Assembly: GCA_025331565.1 (NCBI GenBank)
Contig: JAFREQ010000009.1
Location: 9,165,501-9,229,500 of the forward strand
Length of the DNA stretch: 64,000 bases
Direction of reading: 5' to 3'
Source of the DNA: Holacanthus passer
Taxonomy: Eukaryota; Chordata; Actinopteri; Pomacanthidae
The notes under the pieces are model-generated. The model ran no database searches. It was not told where the DNA came from and saw only the letters and a program-made list of their open reading frames with translations. Shown piece by piece: positions 10,320 to 24,300 of the stretch (within the stretch, counting starts at the first letter, position 1; each line of letters starts with the position of its first letter). The translations under genes and the position numbers were made by a program.

Positions 10320-13300
10320 TAAAATATATTCTTAGTACACTGCAAACTGGTACATTCATGTCCCCCTCACAATGAATCATATTAACTTTGATGACTCCCT
10401 GACTTTTCATTTCCTGACTATCATCAGGTCATTACATACATACATTAGCATGTTAACATTGTTGTTGCATGCAAATACAGCCTCATCCATTTTTATATAG
10501 TATATCTGTTTTTTTTTGTTCAGCTCCTTTGGCAAGGAGCAGCTTATACTCTGGACAATTAATTATTCTATCATGGTTAACTTGTATGTCACACTAACCC
10601 TTGCATGTATGAACAATTTTGAGGTCTCAGTGCTAATCTGTATGTCTTTGGGCTGTGAAAGGAAACCAGAGTGCCTGGAGGAATCCTATGCAGAGAACAT
10701 GCTAACTCCACACAGAAAAACTAATTCAGATTGATTCCATTCTCCTGCGTCTGACAAATGTCAGCTGTCTTTGTTACTGAGGCACCAGGTGGGCAAAGGC
10801 CAGTGGATCCTCAGTGTCAAAGGGGGTTAAATCCAGCAAGGAAGAATAATGTTATTTCAGTCAGGCTTTTACGGTAATTGCCATATAATGGCTCTTTTCA
10901 ACGCAGCTTCTTTGCCTGGACAGAAAGACTTTCACTTGGGGAAGGGCAGACAAAACTACCTGAAAAGCTTACCATCATGGCTCAACACTGTTGAGCAGTG
11001 CTGTGTGCACACACAGCAACAAAGGCTGCTACTAAAGATTATTTTAATGAACAATTTAGTTTTCAATGATTTAGACTTTTAGTCTAGTCTCTGAAGTCAA
11101 GAAAAATAGCTATCGCACCTTCTCAGAGCCTAAGGTAACATGTTCATATTTATCTACAATAACAGCACAGAAGCCCAAAATATGCAATTTCAGGCAAATT
11201 TATTCTTTGTTTTCATGTAGCTGCAAGGGTACATGTGATATGTCACATATCATGGCATTATGTTCCATTTAATATTATTGTCTTAATATCACAATCCAAA
11301 TCATATCCATAATGTTAAATACTCTTAGGCAGCACAGAAGAAAGTTTTGGTGAGCAGGTATATAGAGACTGTAGATGCAGGGTCTCAGATCCATGGAAAA
11401 GAGACGGCAAGCTGGTTTGTAATTCAGGATTGAAAATCAGTTGTCATCCATGCTGATGAAAGGGGGCTCAGCTCCACCAGAGACATCTCTAAATGCACAG
11501 TAGGATGTAGATTCTAAATTATTTTTATAACACCTTTGTTCAGTTAGTTAAAAGTTTGTTAAAATGTCCTTAACATCAGCGCAGGAAAAAAAACACTAGT
11601 TTATCATCCCTTCAATCATTGATATATGATCCGATTGGAACCTTGTAAACATTATACCTGTTAAACAGCATCATGTCAGCATTGTGATTGTGCGCATGTT
11701 AGCATGTTAGTATGCTGGCATTTGACTCAAAGTCCAGCCTCACAGTGCTGCTATACCATGGCTGTCTTGTTGCTTGATAATTGGCAAGAAATTATTAAGA
11801 AAAAATATTGTAAACAACTTATTTATTAATCAAGTAATTGTTTCAGCACCAATGATAACCTGTATATATATATATATACCAGTATATCACATACTGCCAA
11901 GGTAATATCTCTTATAGGGTTAAACGATAGCACACAGAATCAGACCTCTAGATCATTAATGTTTGAAACTTGGTTCTGTGGACTCATGTGCGTGATGTAA
12001 ATGATTCCATGCCTCTTCCCAATCCTATGTTATGAGATCTATTTATGAAAATTAGAAAAACAATAATAAGCTCATTTTATGTTAAGTCAGGGGTACATCT
12101 CAAGGTCCTAGTTTACCCAGTGAAAATGAGATAAAATAGATGGGGGAAAAAACTTTATATTGACCTATGTGGTTAAGAGCATTGTCTGATTCATTTCTTG
12201 GAGAAGTATGGAGCTATGGTGAATGCAGGAAATTAATTGTAATTGTTTTAATTTCTCTGCATTGGATGTTATACAAACGCTTCCTCCTCCCTGTTCCGAT
12301 GTGAAATTGGAAGTACTCATACCATTTTGTACCACTGCTGACTGCATCCTCACACCACATTAACAAAGCTTCATTGTCTTTATATTTAATCTATTAAAAC
12401 GCACTGTTTGAGTGAATGTGATACAGCAGTAGAACAACTCCAGTAAATCAAAATGATTTTACGATTTTGTACATCCAAGGTTAGAAGTTGTTGGGTTCTT
12501 AAACCTCTAAGAGATACTGTCCTATTGGTGTTAAATTATCTTTGGCTGTACCTCGACAGCCGTTGACCCAGGCATGAAGTCAGCCTTTCAAACATTAGGT
12601 CCAAGTCTCATTTTGCACATTGTCATATTATGAAGTTTATATCTATTATAAAGTATGACTTTAAAGACATTATACTAAAACATAGCCATTAGAGATAATA
12701 GTACCTCTCAGTGCTTTTGCAAAATCCTTTCTGTCTGTATTAAAAACAGTCCTTCTGACAGAGACTAATAGAAAAATGTTACCCCAGGAAATGCTTTGAG
12801 GGAAAAAAGATACTTTGGGATTTTATTTGAAATAATGGAATAGAAACTGCTGTTTAACAATGCAGCAACGCTCGTCTTTTTATACAACTGTTTAAACTGG
12901 CATTACATGACCTTATATTTTAAGCACTACGAATCCCTGTGTTAACAAAAACAGCCATTTGAAGTTTTGAAGTACCCTGCAGATAAGAATTAAGAAACTA
13001 ACATTGAACCGAATAGAAAAAGTATACTCTGAAGGAGGAAATGAATCAGAACGTGGCTCACAAGATCATTCAGTTCAGATGATGTCTTTCACAGAGGGTC
13101 TTCAATTTTCTGTTTGCATCCACTGACTTCTGTGCAATGGCTGCCTTATTCTGGCCATTTCTTATTTCAAGAAGCTGCACCAACCATCCCTTTCTCTCTC
13201 CTTTCTGTCATCCATATGGACTTGCTCCTTGCACGCTTCTTCAAACCTATACGTGTTCTTTTTTAGAAAACAGCTACATTGTCATCAATCAGCCATAATC

Positions 13301-13735
13301 AGCCTCAATGTTGTCATATGTCTCGTTAATAACCTGCAGTTGAGCATCTCAGTTCCTATGAACAAACTTAACATATTGCTGCCTATTTGTGGTGTCCCAC
13401 TGACAGATAAAGCAGTCCAACAGCAAATGAAGTGTAAAAGTATAACATAAAGAAGCCAGCTAAATTCTTGTGACAGTGGAATAGGTTTTATGTAATAAAA
13501 TTAGGTAAAACCATAGAATGAGTAATAACACTGGTTTCCAGTTTAAGCTTTTTATACCCAATATTTTGTGCCAAATATTTGTGCTGTATTCAACAATTGC
13601 AATGTCTAAAATATATTGTAAATTTAAAAAATATATAAGTCTTGAAATGTGTACAACTTAAGTCTTTTCTTAGAATCTTCTGTTTTAAAATGGAGAACCT
13701 TTGAATTATCAGATTATGTGACAATTACAACAGAG
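10320..13735. other. Intergenic DNA with a (TA)n microsatellite
   Basis: A TA run at 11863-11878. Otherwise AT-rich with only short open frames, none with a recognised motif. Confidence 0.6.
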
Positions 13736-13920
13736 TATTAGGGTCATGTTAAAAATATTTTTAAAAATGAGATCTCGAGAATAATTTTCTCATTAATTAA
13801 CAACTTTATTCGAGTTAATTAATGATTTTTTTTCTCAATAACAACCTTTTCTCGTTAGTTAACAACTTTATTCTCGAAATCTCAAAAAACCCCAAAAACT
13901 TCTTTAATGTGGCCCTAATA
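13736..13920. mobile_element. Short MITE with imperfect inverted termini and TTAATTAAC-rich core
   Basis: The left end TATTAGGGTCATGTTAAA and the complement of the right end TATTAGGGCCACATTAAA match at 15 of 18 positions. The core repeats units such as TTCTCATTAATTAACAACTTTATTCGAG and ends TTCTCGAAATCTC, so the element is nearly self-complementary around GAGATCTCGAGAATAA. Elements of this look are common in fish. It has no ORF. The superfamily is not assigned. Confidence 0.7.
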
Positions 13921-16524
13921 TTCTGCCGTAAACAACGAACCTTTCATTTAAATTAAATTATTAGGCTGTTTAGAAGCCCTCTCGGCAAATTCCCAGATGC
14001 TTCTTTTATATATCGACTCAGTGGTTTTAAATCTGCTGTGGCCAGCAAAGATCAGTGTCCACTGAATCTTGGTGCTTTTGTAAGAGCTAAAAGAGCTGAA
14101 TAGTGATCAAGGACTCATTCATAGATTTCAGTAGCTGCTGAAGTCTGACTAATTACTGTAATCTCCAATGTGTTGCATTGTTTCTTTGGATTGTTCTTAT
14201 CTGTCTACACTGAATCAATTACAGTGCCAGAGAGAGGTTTTATTACTTTATTGATAATGAGTTAAGACCAATATCTTTAATGACCATTTGGACATTTTGC
14301 TGTTCACAAGAACACAAATGTGCCCTCTCACATTTGGGCATATTGAAATATCACCTGATGCAAAGGCAAGACAGAAATGAGCTTGACAATTTTTCAAAGC
14401 ATAAATACAACTGCAACTATTTCCCCGTTGACTCATACTACTACCACTCAGTGACCAGAGAAATGGAACCTCTGCCCCTGCAGAAAACCATTCATTCTTT
14501 TTCTGTTTCTTAAGACTGCAAAGAGGGGGTGGCAGCCCTTGGTACATGAATGTGGGAGATATTGGGCTTTCAGCTGGTGTGCACTTGGTCCTTTAATACC
14601 TTTAGGTCAAACCTTGATGACAGAGCTTAACATAACATCTGAACAGCCCAGGTCCATTCACTTATGGACATTATGTATCTATAAATGAATGCACAAAAGA
14701 ATGACCACAACCTTTATTGCCTATTTGGGAATCTTGCATGTTGGCCCACAAAACATAATTATCAAAAAACATATTTGACATCCGGCCATGATTTCAATTT
14801 GTTAAGCAGTTCAATAGTACATGCAATAAAATAGATGCTATGTCTTTTGAACAAATATTACATCCTGTTTTTAGTACAAGAACATCCAAGTAATGGTTCA
14901 CAGAAAATTTAAAAAAAAAAATTTTAATGAGTTGACCAACATAATACCCTGGTGTCAGTACAATCAGTCTTGCTACAGGAAGCTTGTGTTCTTTGTCCCA
15001 GCACTTCAGAGCACTCAAAAGGGCCGTAAGTGGTTCAAGGTGATGCTAAACAGGGGTCTCTTTTTGTGGTCACTGAGTGTATATAAAACACAGAAAGACA
15101 TAAGGCAAGCATCAAGCTTTTCAGCCTGGTACACCGAGAAGAAAGCAGAAAAGGGCTCAATGAATAGAAAGATTGTGTCAGAAATCACTCACTACTCCAT
15201 ACTCACAATACAGGCTGTATAATGAGTTGGTTGGTAAATTTATACAACAATATTGGACATTATTCTGGTCATGGCTATGAAGGTAATATGGCATAGTGGT
15301 TCCCCAGGTGATTTAGGGGCTCATTTGGAAACCCAAAAGCAGAATGACTTTCAGAGCAATAGCTCATACTGTCTCCCTGAGATGGCTGGTGCAGTGCAGC
15401 TGTCCTGACAGAGCTGGGCTGTCTTGCTCTCCTAAGAGATCAAGGTCAAGAGAGATGCTGAACACTGCCTCACAGACTGTCAGACTGTCTCCTCTTAAAC
15501 ATGTGACCAGAGTGGATACAACATGACTTAAGTTAATTAGGTAATCATAGTTTCTTGTTTAGGATTTAGTACCCAATGGAATCCTCATGTATATGTAGAT
15601 GAGTGAATAGTAACCTTAATTTCACACGTTGTAGATGTCGTGGGTCTGGGTTAAATACTTCCCAACAGAAAGTAGCGTTCAGAACTGTACTGTTTGTCAC
15701 TTGTATTGTTCATCTCTATTCTCCTCAATTAAGTTTTGTAAATGCTTCTGCGTAAGACATCCAGGTCTCCTAAACCTTCTTCGGTCACGATTGTATCTGC
15801 TCACAAAATTTCCCTCACAATGCCTCTATTAAAAGTAATTTCTGTTCTGGCACTCACGCACTCACTTCGCCCTATACTCTGAGATAGTTTGACTTGTACT
15901 ATTAATCACTGCACAACTGCACACCACTGTCGTATAAAATGTGAAACACAAATTAGTAGATCATGAATAGTGAACAATTTCAGACACAGCCTTATGGTTC
16001 CCCTGGTGATAAAATGACACATTTGGGTCTTTTCTCATACACAAAACAATTAAAGAATAATTAAGAATAACCTTGTTGTTGTTGTTTTTTTAAAAAAATA
16101 ACACACCCGTGTAAGATATGGCAGAGTAGTGTTCATTGTTTCACATATCTTGAAAGAAAAAAAAAATTCAAGGAGGAAAAGCCAGGATGAATTCAGCGCA
16201 CAGATATTGCTCTCTTCTGTTCTTACCTTATCAGCCTTATCATCACAGCAAAAGAAGAAAAATGTTTGTCCATCCCATTACTTAGCAAAACTGCAGTAAT
16301 TTACAATAAATATCAGGGTGTTTATGTTGCTTTTGCCAAGATTTCAAATCATTTGAAAGTGCAAAGTTAAGGTTGCTACATTGTCAAAAGAAATTTCTAA
16401 GAAGAATAGTGTAAAAAAATTTCTTAGTCATCCTCAAAATAGCTTCTAGCTCTTTAAAATGCTTGATTTCCAGAGTTGTCTACCTACTGGGTTGTCAAAG
16501 AGGATTTGGCTCGAATGAGTCCCT
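13921..16524. other. Intergenic DNA, nothing recognised
   Basis: Several frames of 60-109 codons (for example 14893-15222) occur without domains or supporting splice sites. Two similar short phrases (GGTTCCCCAGGTGAT near 15300 and GGTTCCCCTGGTGAT near 15996) hint at an old shared repeat. Confidence 0.5.
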
Positions 16525-16745
16525 TTGAGGCAACTTTTTGGAAACGTGCTGCTGGCATCAAATTTAAAATGAGCATATATTTTTCACAGGGCAATACAAT
16601 TTTTCAATTTCAACATTGGATGTGTTATAGATGTATTTGCACTATATTGAATTAAATATGTGGTTTAAATTATTTTCAAACCATCAAATTCTGTTTCTAT
16701 TAACATTTTACACAGCATCCCAACTTTTTTGGAATTGGGATTGGA
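16525..16745. repeat. Dispersed teleost element ending in CCCAACTTTTTTGGAATTGGG
   Basis: The segment runs from GAGGCAACTTTTTGGAAACG through TATTGAATTAAATATGTGGTT and TTCTGTTTCTATTAACATTTTACACAGC to CCCAACTTTTTTGGAATTGG. This word order is that of a very common interspersed repeat in fish (general knowledge). The two ends share AACTTTTTGGAA. Non-coding. Confidence 0.6.
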
Positions 16746-18534
16746 CATTTTATGCTATTCTGCTTCCAAGCAACGCAGGTGAATCATTCACTCACATTCA
16801 CATGGACTGAATATTGACCTGATTCTGAATTTAAGAACCTTATTAATGATTCAGCTGTGTTGTAGTAATTCCATTAACATCAGTTTACATGATATGGGGC
16901 TTTACCTTATCAGCCCGATGTTACTATAGTCATGTATAATACTCATTAATCATGAGTTTTGTCCTTTTAAATTGTGAATTTAGGATAATGGATAAGAGTT
17001 TAACAACCTTAAATCATTGTGCAAGATACACAACCAAAAGTTCCTAAAGAAACTACAGACACAGTTTTAAAAATGGATGACAATTTGGAAACCTAACTTT
17101 TTCTTTGGTCACTGGCCACATTATAACATTGATAATCCACTGAACTGTTCTGGTGTATGATCATAACAAGCCCGGTGTGGGAAACACCTCTCCTTTGCAT
17201 CATGTTCATTCTTCATCCTCACCTCACCTCCTTTGCATTGCTTGCATATTGACCCTTATACATTTCATTGCAAAATCAGTTACCCTCAAGTATTTTACCT
17301 CAAATGCTCTTTCTTTTATGCTAGTAGTAAGTTAATTAAAGTTAGTCAGTTTATTGACACAGCTTCCGTGCCAACACAGGGTCTTCTAGCAAAGTAGTTG
17401 AACCTGGCTCAACTTTTGCTTCAGTACAAAGATGAAAAGATAAAACGGTAGTCATTGCGATAACTTTCCACAGTAGTAAAATCCTCTGTCTGTGGGTAAT
17501 ACAAAGCCTTGTGCTGTATTTTGGCATCTAATAAGCCTTTTAAGGGCATTAATTTGTTACTCCTACTGGTCTTCCTGAACCGTATGGAGAGAAGACCAAC
17601 TTTGTATTCCATAGTCTATCAGAGATTTGGGGAAAAGTCTGTTTGAAATTTTATTTCACTATGGGAGCTTATCCCCAGAGGCACAACAGTTTTCATCATT
17701 TAAAATCTTGTAATTAAAGTCACAATTCCCTTCATACAAAGAACATTACAACAGATGATGTGCAAAGAAAATAATCATTCTACCACTAATGCCACAAAGC
17801 AGTGGCCTTTGTTAAAACTCAGAACCTTGACTAAACCTTGCAGTTATATTTTGTGCAGATAGTCACAGAGGTAATAGATAATGTGATGAATAGCCCTTCA
17901 CAATTAAATAGGACACAATTTACTTGTTCACTTTCTATAAGAACCTACTATTTCACTTCCTATAAAAACTGCAATCAGCATTTGTGTCCCAATAAACAAA
18001 TTTTAAAATTGTTAACATTATTTAAGAACGTGTAGGTGTAGACACAAAAAACCACACATGCTAGTACACAAGATATTCACATGCAGACTATACAAAGGTA
18101 CCAAGAGTCTCTATATCCCATAAAGAATTTCACAGTAATTCATAATAAGTAATCCATACTTGTTTGAAAGCAGAAAGAAACATTTTTTTCACCACAGGCA
18201 CCAAAAAGTACAAATTCATTACATTCAATACTGGAGTGTCACATTTAACATGTTGTTTGTGCCGAATGTCTCACAAGCAATGCTTCAAAAGCTTATCATA
18301 ACTCTTGTAGTGTTTGAAATGATTGTAGAATGAGTAATAATTGTAGATACCCCTGATTACTTTGTCAGCAATAAATCAATGCAAAAGGCTTCTTAAGACT
18401 CAGGAATAAGCATAACAGTTTTTTGAAAACAAACAGAAAATTGCAACAATTTTTTTTTTTTACATTTGACTCCCAACTTTTGGTTTTACTGTGTAGTAGG
18501 AAACACTGAATTATGTATAAGAACAAGTTGTGAG
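16746..18534. other. Intergenic DNA, nothing recognised
   Basis: AT-rich; no supported feature. Confidence 0.6.
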
Positions 18535-18729
18535 TATGGCTGGGCATTAAAACTCATTACTATATGAGTACCGACTGACATGTGTCCTTAAGTATCAAAG
18601 TGTTGAGTGGGTATTGAAAGTCAAAACCATATGGCTGGTTTGATTCTTTTCTTGTTTGACTTATTTAGCAAAACTCAGGTATCATGTTGGCACTGATATC
18701 CAAGATTTTCGAAACAATACCAAGCCATA
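18535..18729. mobile_element. MITE with TATGGCTGGGCATT-type inverted ends
   Basis: The left end is TATGGCTGGGCATTAAAA and the complement of the right end TATGGCTTGGTATTGTTT (13 of 18 match). The interior (GTACCGACTGACATGTGTCCTTAAGTA, TTGAGTGGGTATTGAAAGTCAAAACC, TTTTCGAAACAATACC) is a familiar teleost interspersed sequence. It is about 195 bp and has no ORF. Confidence 0.6.
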
Positions 18730-21700
18730 ATTGTGAGGCTGAAAGGGCAACAAACTGACATTACCTTTGATGTTTTTACATTGTGGCTCATTCTTAAAAT
18801 AGGCTTGTAAATGAGGTTCAATTTCTGATTGTTGTTCCCACTTTGGATCCAGATTCTGAGTTGCATCTAATAAAAAAACAGATATATGAACAAGATTCCT
18901 AGATGGTCAGTCGGCCATAAAATCAAAGGTAATATCTGTCACAATGTATAATCTATAATAGCACTCACTCCAGTTGAGTAGCAGCAAGTGTGAACTGGCT
19001 CTTCCAAAAGGGTCAAATCAGTGTCACAAAATGACTACTGTATGTGTTAACATTTCACACAACCATGCTCAAAAGGGAGACATGAACCCTTGAGTGACGA
19101 GGTCACAGGGGCATCCTGGGGCTGGATGAGTTATGAGCACAAAGAACAAGGGTGTGTTTACAGTATAGAGACGGATGTCAGAAAAATTCTTAGTAACCAC
19201 GTCTGGGGCCATCTTGGAGGTCAGCTGTAGAAATGACTGTTTTGTGAACACTGGTGTTTTTAAATATATACATTTTTAAAAACATTGAGACTGAGTTGGT
19301 CTACATATTCATAACCTCATTCACGTGACTCTGAGTCTCGTATGACATTTTTTGACCTCAGCAAGTCTCGTCAAAGAGTCACACAGGGGTTAAAATGCCT
19401 GAAGCCCCATCAGTCAGTGGAAGTGGAAAAAGATAAGTGGAAAAATTTCTTTGCAAGACATTCAGTGACATGGAGAATCTTAGTGGACAACCTGTCAAGA
19501 TTAAAGGCATATTAATGGCAAGTGTCAAAATCTTTTAGTGCTGGTTGAGCCATATCTTTTTTTCTCTGACTGCACCAGTGGCAGTGATCTCATCAGTCAT
19601 CTGCTGTTGAAGAACTCCACATGCTCTTCACAAGCAGCTTTATACCCCATGGGGAGCATTTCAAAAGTGAAGTATTTTGTCTGTTCACTCACTCAACTTT
19701 GTTGTTTTGGTCATTGTTTTCCTTGGTTGTTGTACTACTCCCATGGTGAAGTAGGCTACGTAGTTAAATGGTTTCTGTTGAGTTAAAACTCAAATAAGAA
19801 AAAACAAAAATCATCTTTGAAATAGAACCATTTAAACGCAGCACAAGGAAATAATGGCAACCGAAACTTAAGTTTCACTTTCAGTTTCCATTTGTGGCTG
19901 AGCCATATTTAGAGCACCTCTCAAGAGAGGAAAACTAATCGTTATCTCATTAAACTGTGTGGACAGTCTGCATCGCAACAGAGAAAGACAGACACTGAGA
20001 ATAAAGCAGTGTCCTTTTTTGTCTCTTTAGTGATGTGAAACGGTTCAGAGCCTGCACAGGGTGTTTTATTTTGAAAATTGACGGCTGACTTAAAATTGAT
20101 GCATTACTTTCTAACTTTGTCTTCACATACACACATCAAACTATTTTTTTTGTGTTTGTAGCTGGGAAGAAAGATGCCCTGAACCTCTGTTTAGTCCCCT
20201 CCTGCTGAGTTTTAATGCAGCTGAATTCATAATATAGTCGTCCTTATTTACATATTTTTTATTTCTGTTGTTAGATAATGGATTGAGTACGAAGTTTGAT
20301 TGTGACTCATAAATACTTTGTTGACCAACATTCATTAACAAGTCATTAACAAGCTACTGAGCTGCAGATGAAATCATTATTTTACAATCACAAGAACAAA
20401 ATTACATGTTAATGACAGCAGCTGCGCCGTGAGAGCGGCCTTATTGACATTTAAAATAAGTGACTGCAGAGAAAGCTAGAAGCAACAAAAGTTGTCATAA
20501 TGAAGCACAGCCAAAACCATCTGTTACCAAATCTAAATGAGCTGCTGTATTTCTGCTTGTTACACTAAAAATGCCAGCAAACAAGACTGATGGAGGACAG
20601 ATGTATGACTTCTGAAACTTTTCAGAACTGAGCCGGAGCACAGCCAGAACGTGGTGTAGCCAAACAATGTGTGCATTTGTTGAAAAGCCTGAGACATGAG
20701 AAAATAGATTTGAAGCATCTTAGTTCCCAGTTGTCATTACAACTTTTAATTTAATTGTGCTTCAGATCTGTAAAACATTTGTAGATATTGTATGGCACAT
20801 TGTCAGTTTCAGAAGAAGCTGTTGCTATCAGCACACATTAAGGATTTTACCAAAAAGAATAACTGAAAATAAATTAGGTTAAGCAAACAAAATGTTGCCA
20901 CCTTGCATCTTTGCACCCCTTAAGCTATTCAGGTTTCCACCAAAAATGACTTCCTGTTGCTTCTTGTCTTTTCATAGCTATATGTCTAAACTCAGCCTTT
21001 CTCTGATCAATTAATATTTACTGTCTTTTAAGTCTGCTCATGCAAGTTGCTCTTGTTGCTCTTACAAACATAAAACGTGTCCCATCCAATGCAGAGTTTT
21101 CCCCAGAAAAGATTTCTCAGAACCTGGATGCAAAAGTTCTTCTGAACTACTGCACTGCCATTGTACAGATAGAAGAGCAAGGACCTCCAATATGGCTGCC
21201 AGAGAGTGTATCATATCAATTACACCTTTTTAATCTTCACCCTTAAGTTATTTTGTGAATGTGTGGTTTGAGAAATTAGAAATTAGCAGATGCTGTAGCA
21301 GATTATTCATTCTTTTTTTTTTTTTTTTTTTTCCCCTTTTTTTTTTAAATTCTTTTTTTTCTACAAAAATTTCAAAATGGGCCCCACTGACAGTAGAGAT
21401 GTAAAATACCTTTGAGTCAGAGCTTCAAGAATTTTCCTAATAGTCAGTTCACAAAAACAGATTCACATTTTCACTTGTAATCTAAGCTTTAGACTCAGTA
21501 ACATATACTTATAGCAGGCGACGTGTTTTGGGGCCAATGCAGGCACCTTGTTTTTCCCATTTACTGTATGGGATAACCACACAAGACTGTTCAGAGAGAT
21601 AAAAATAAAATAACAGCAAAACACTTTCTCATCTGAGATTTACATGGCACATTCATAACAGGCTCATGAGATATTCATGAATAAATAATATTCAATTCAG

Positions 21701-23727
21701 CATCACTACACCTCATGTAGATGTTTGAAGAGCAGATTTCTGAATAAAAGCCTGGATAAAAAGTAAATGACTCACATACAATATAATCATAGCTTTCTTC
21801 TCTCATCTGCACAGAAAGACCGTGGTTTTTCTGGTTTCTGCTGGATACGCATCTCTGATCTGTCATTAAATAAAACTAAAATATAATTTAAACGGCTAAG
21901 GTAAAGTATTTGAATCGACTGAGAGTAGATTTTTAACTACTGCACCAACAATGATTATCCATGAAGATTTACCTCAGTTGATAAATGTTAAATATGGCGG
22001 AACTGAAAAGACAGATGATAGAGTGGGTGCTGAAAATTTCAGAAACCTTGTTTCTTGCTCATGTGCTTAATAATGTTAGAATTACAAATAACATGTTATT
22101 TTAAGTGGGCAATACACTGTAGTTTAGTGGAGTTTTAAAACATTCACTTAGTTGAAATCAAATGTAAACGTAGTAGATGCAAAACTACTGTTTGTAATGT
22201 TGGCACATCAATAAAATACTCATGTCAATTTATTGCTAGACATTTGTTTAATTACCATAAGCAAAGTAGACCAATGGCGAGACCTTAAGCATCTTCTGCC
22301 AGTGTGTACTTCATTTTACATGTATGCTACTTGTTTCTGTGTGCTAGATTTCTTTATCCTGCTTCTGAACCTTTTGAATCATTGTTGGGGTCTGTGGTTG
22401 TGTAATACTAAATAATGAATTGAAAACAAAACAGGCTTGTATTGTTTTATGATACAAAACAATAGGAGGGTGTTTTTCTTCTGCTGCAGACTTAAGCTGA
22501 AGCCTTTAGTTCTATGACAGAAGGAAGTAAACACCTTTTTACATTTCAATTTACTAAATTCCCCATTCAGTTAACAGAGAGCAAAATACATTTTCTTTGT
22601 CAGAGATCTGGGACACGTGGGCTGGATTTTGAGAACCACTAGCAACAACAGTACTGTAATGAGAGGCTATATGTGGTCTCCAACATTAGTGTAATTATAC
22701 CAAGGTATAATTAAGTCATTAGTCTGTATAATGAGTCTTAGCCATTGGTATGCTGTCAAAGCCTATTCTTCTGTAGTTGGTGAATGCTAATGAGTAATCT
22801 TTTTTTAAATGACAAGGTGTTCAAATTTACTAGTCAATACAGTAGCAGATACCTCTTTATGAACTCAATATGTACAGAAAACCACAGGCACATTTTTCAG
22901 CTTTTCAGAAAGACAGAAAAGATTTTCTATATATGAAATGAAGAACATTTGCCAGCCAAGCCTCACACCTACTAAAGACTGAGTTACATTTCCATGGGTT
23001 AATTCATATTCAAAAAACCTTCAAAGTCTCCTTCTAAATCTGCGAGAGAGTAATTACACAAATGCTATCTGTGTGTTTATGATGCCACAGGCTCCATCCC
23101 ACTCGCTGTAGCCTACTCCATCATTACTGTTGCTCCCCCCTTCAGATCTGGCAAACCGTTCACTGCTGGGTGTCAGCTAGGACAGCAGGAATGTTACCAG
23201 ATTTAAAAACTCAGACAGATTACAGAGGAAGCTGGGCTCATTCTTTATAGATTGCCAAGCCATTGAGTCGATGATCTACCTAATGAGGTTTGATCGGTTG
23301 CTAAAGTTCAGCATCGCTCTGTAGAGTTTTGTTCTCTAAAATTTAAAAACCGTTCTGGGTGTAAGAGCCATTGTGCTGTATGACTGAAATTGTGTTACTT
23401 CAGCTGCTGTCACTGTGTTGAAGTCTTTAATTTGATGTTTGAGCCCTTTGACTTTTAAGTGTTAAAAAATTTTGTGCAGCACTTTGCTTTAAAAAAAAAT
23501 CTGCAATCCTCTAAATGAGGTGGCATGACTTAATTTTATGGCCCACAGAGGTTTCCCTATTCAAGGCTTGAAAGGATTCTCAATAGAAGTAAATAATAAT
23601 GAAGACATAGTAGGTTGGAGGTTTGTTCCATCTAATGTGGCAATTCACAATGATATTAAATGAGTTTTCTTTTGAAATCTGCTCGGCAAACATCACATTA
23701 CATATATGTTTGATGCATCTTTATACA
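18730..23727. other. Intergenic DNA downstream of npffr2
   Basis: No gene recognised. A T-rich tract occupies 21311-21360. The frame at 21040-21246 is fairly protein-like in composition but has no known motif and no flanking splice support. The frame at 19538-19786 is likewise unassigned. Confidence 0.5.
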
Positions 23728-23733
23728 TTTATT
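23728..23733 (-). terminator. Candidate poly(A) signal for npffr2
   Basis: This is the nearest AATAAA on the minus strand downstream of the npffr2 stop, about 570 bp away. The intervening DNA has neither AATAAA nor ATTAAA in that orientation. It would give a 3' UTR of roughly 0.6 kb. The assignment rests on the hexamer alone. Confidence 0.35.
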
Positions 23734-24300
23734 AATACAGATTTTATAAGGTTTGTCAAGGAGCAGTACAGTAGCCTGTTATCAATGCAGTATCAACCAG
23801 TCCTAACTGATTAATTATGCCCTGGCCAATGAGATTTGTTGTCCTTTTGTTTGACAACCTGCTTCCATTTTTAACACGCCGCAGTATGTGGAACATACAT
23901 TGTGCGCCTTAAAGGTGATAAGTAAAGATTAACAATAAAAATTTGTGTTTTTAAATTGGTCATTTAAAAGTTCATTTCCTACGTGTATCTGTGCCAGGAG
24001 CTAACACTATGAGGTAGCTTGCTGCAATAATTGTTTTTAAGTGATTCAGGACAGCCAAAAGAATAAATTACTGCTTTACGTTTCTTTTTTTTAAAAACTT
24101 TTTTTCACACTTTTTTTTTTTGCCCGTATTTTTTGACAGTATTGAATTGCTTTGGACAAATTATACATAATAACCTATTCAGGTGATTCTTTCAGTCTAC
24201 TTACACTCAGTGGAGGACTTAAGTTTGAATGATGAGGCCAATTCTCTTGAAATGTGAACACCTTTGCTTATCACCTAGAAGAATGTCTCTATGTATCTTC

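Noticed and set aside
14893..15222. 109-codon plus-strand frame
   Set aside because: Starts in a poly-A stretch and has no recognised motif; treated as chance.
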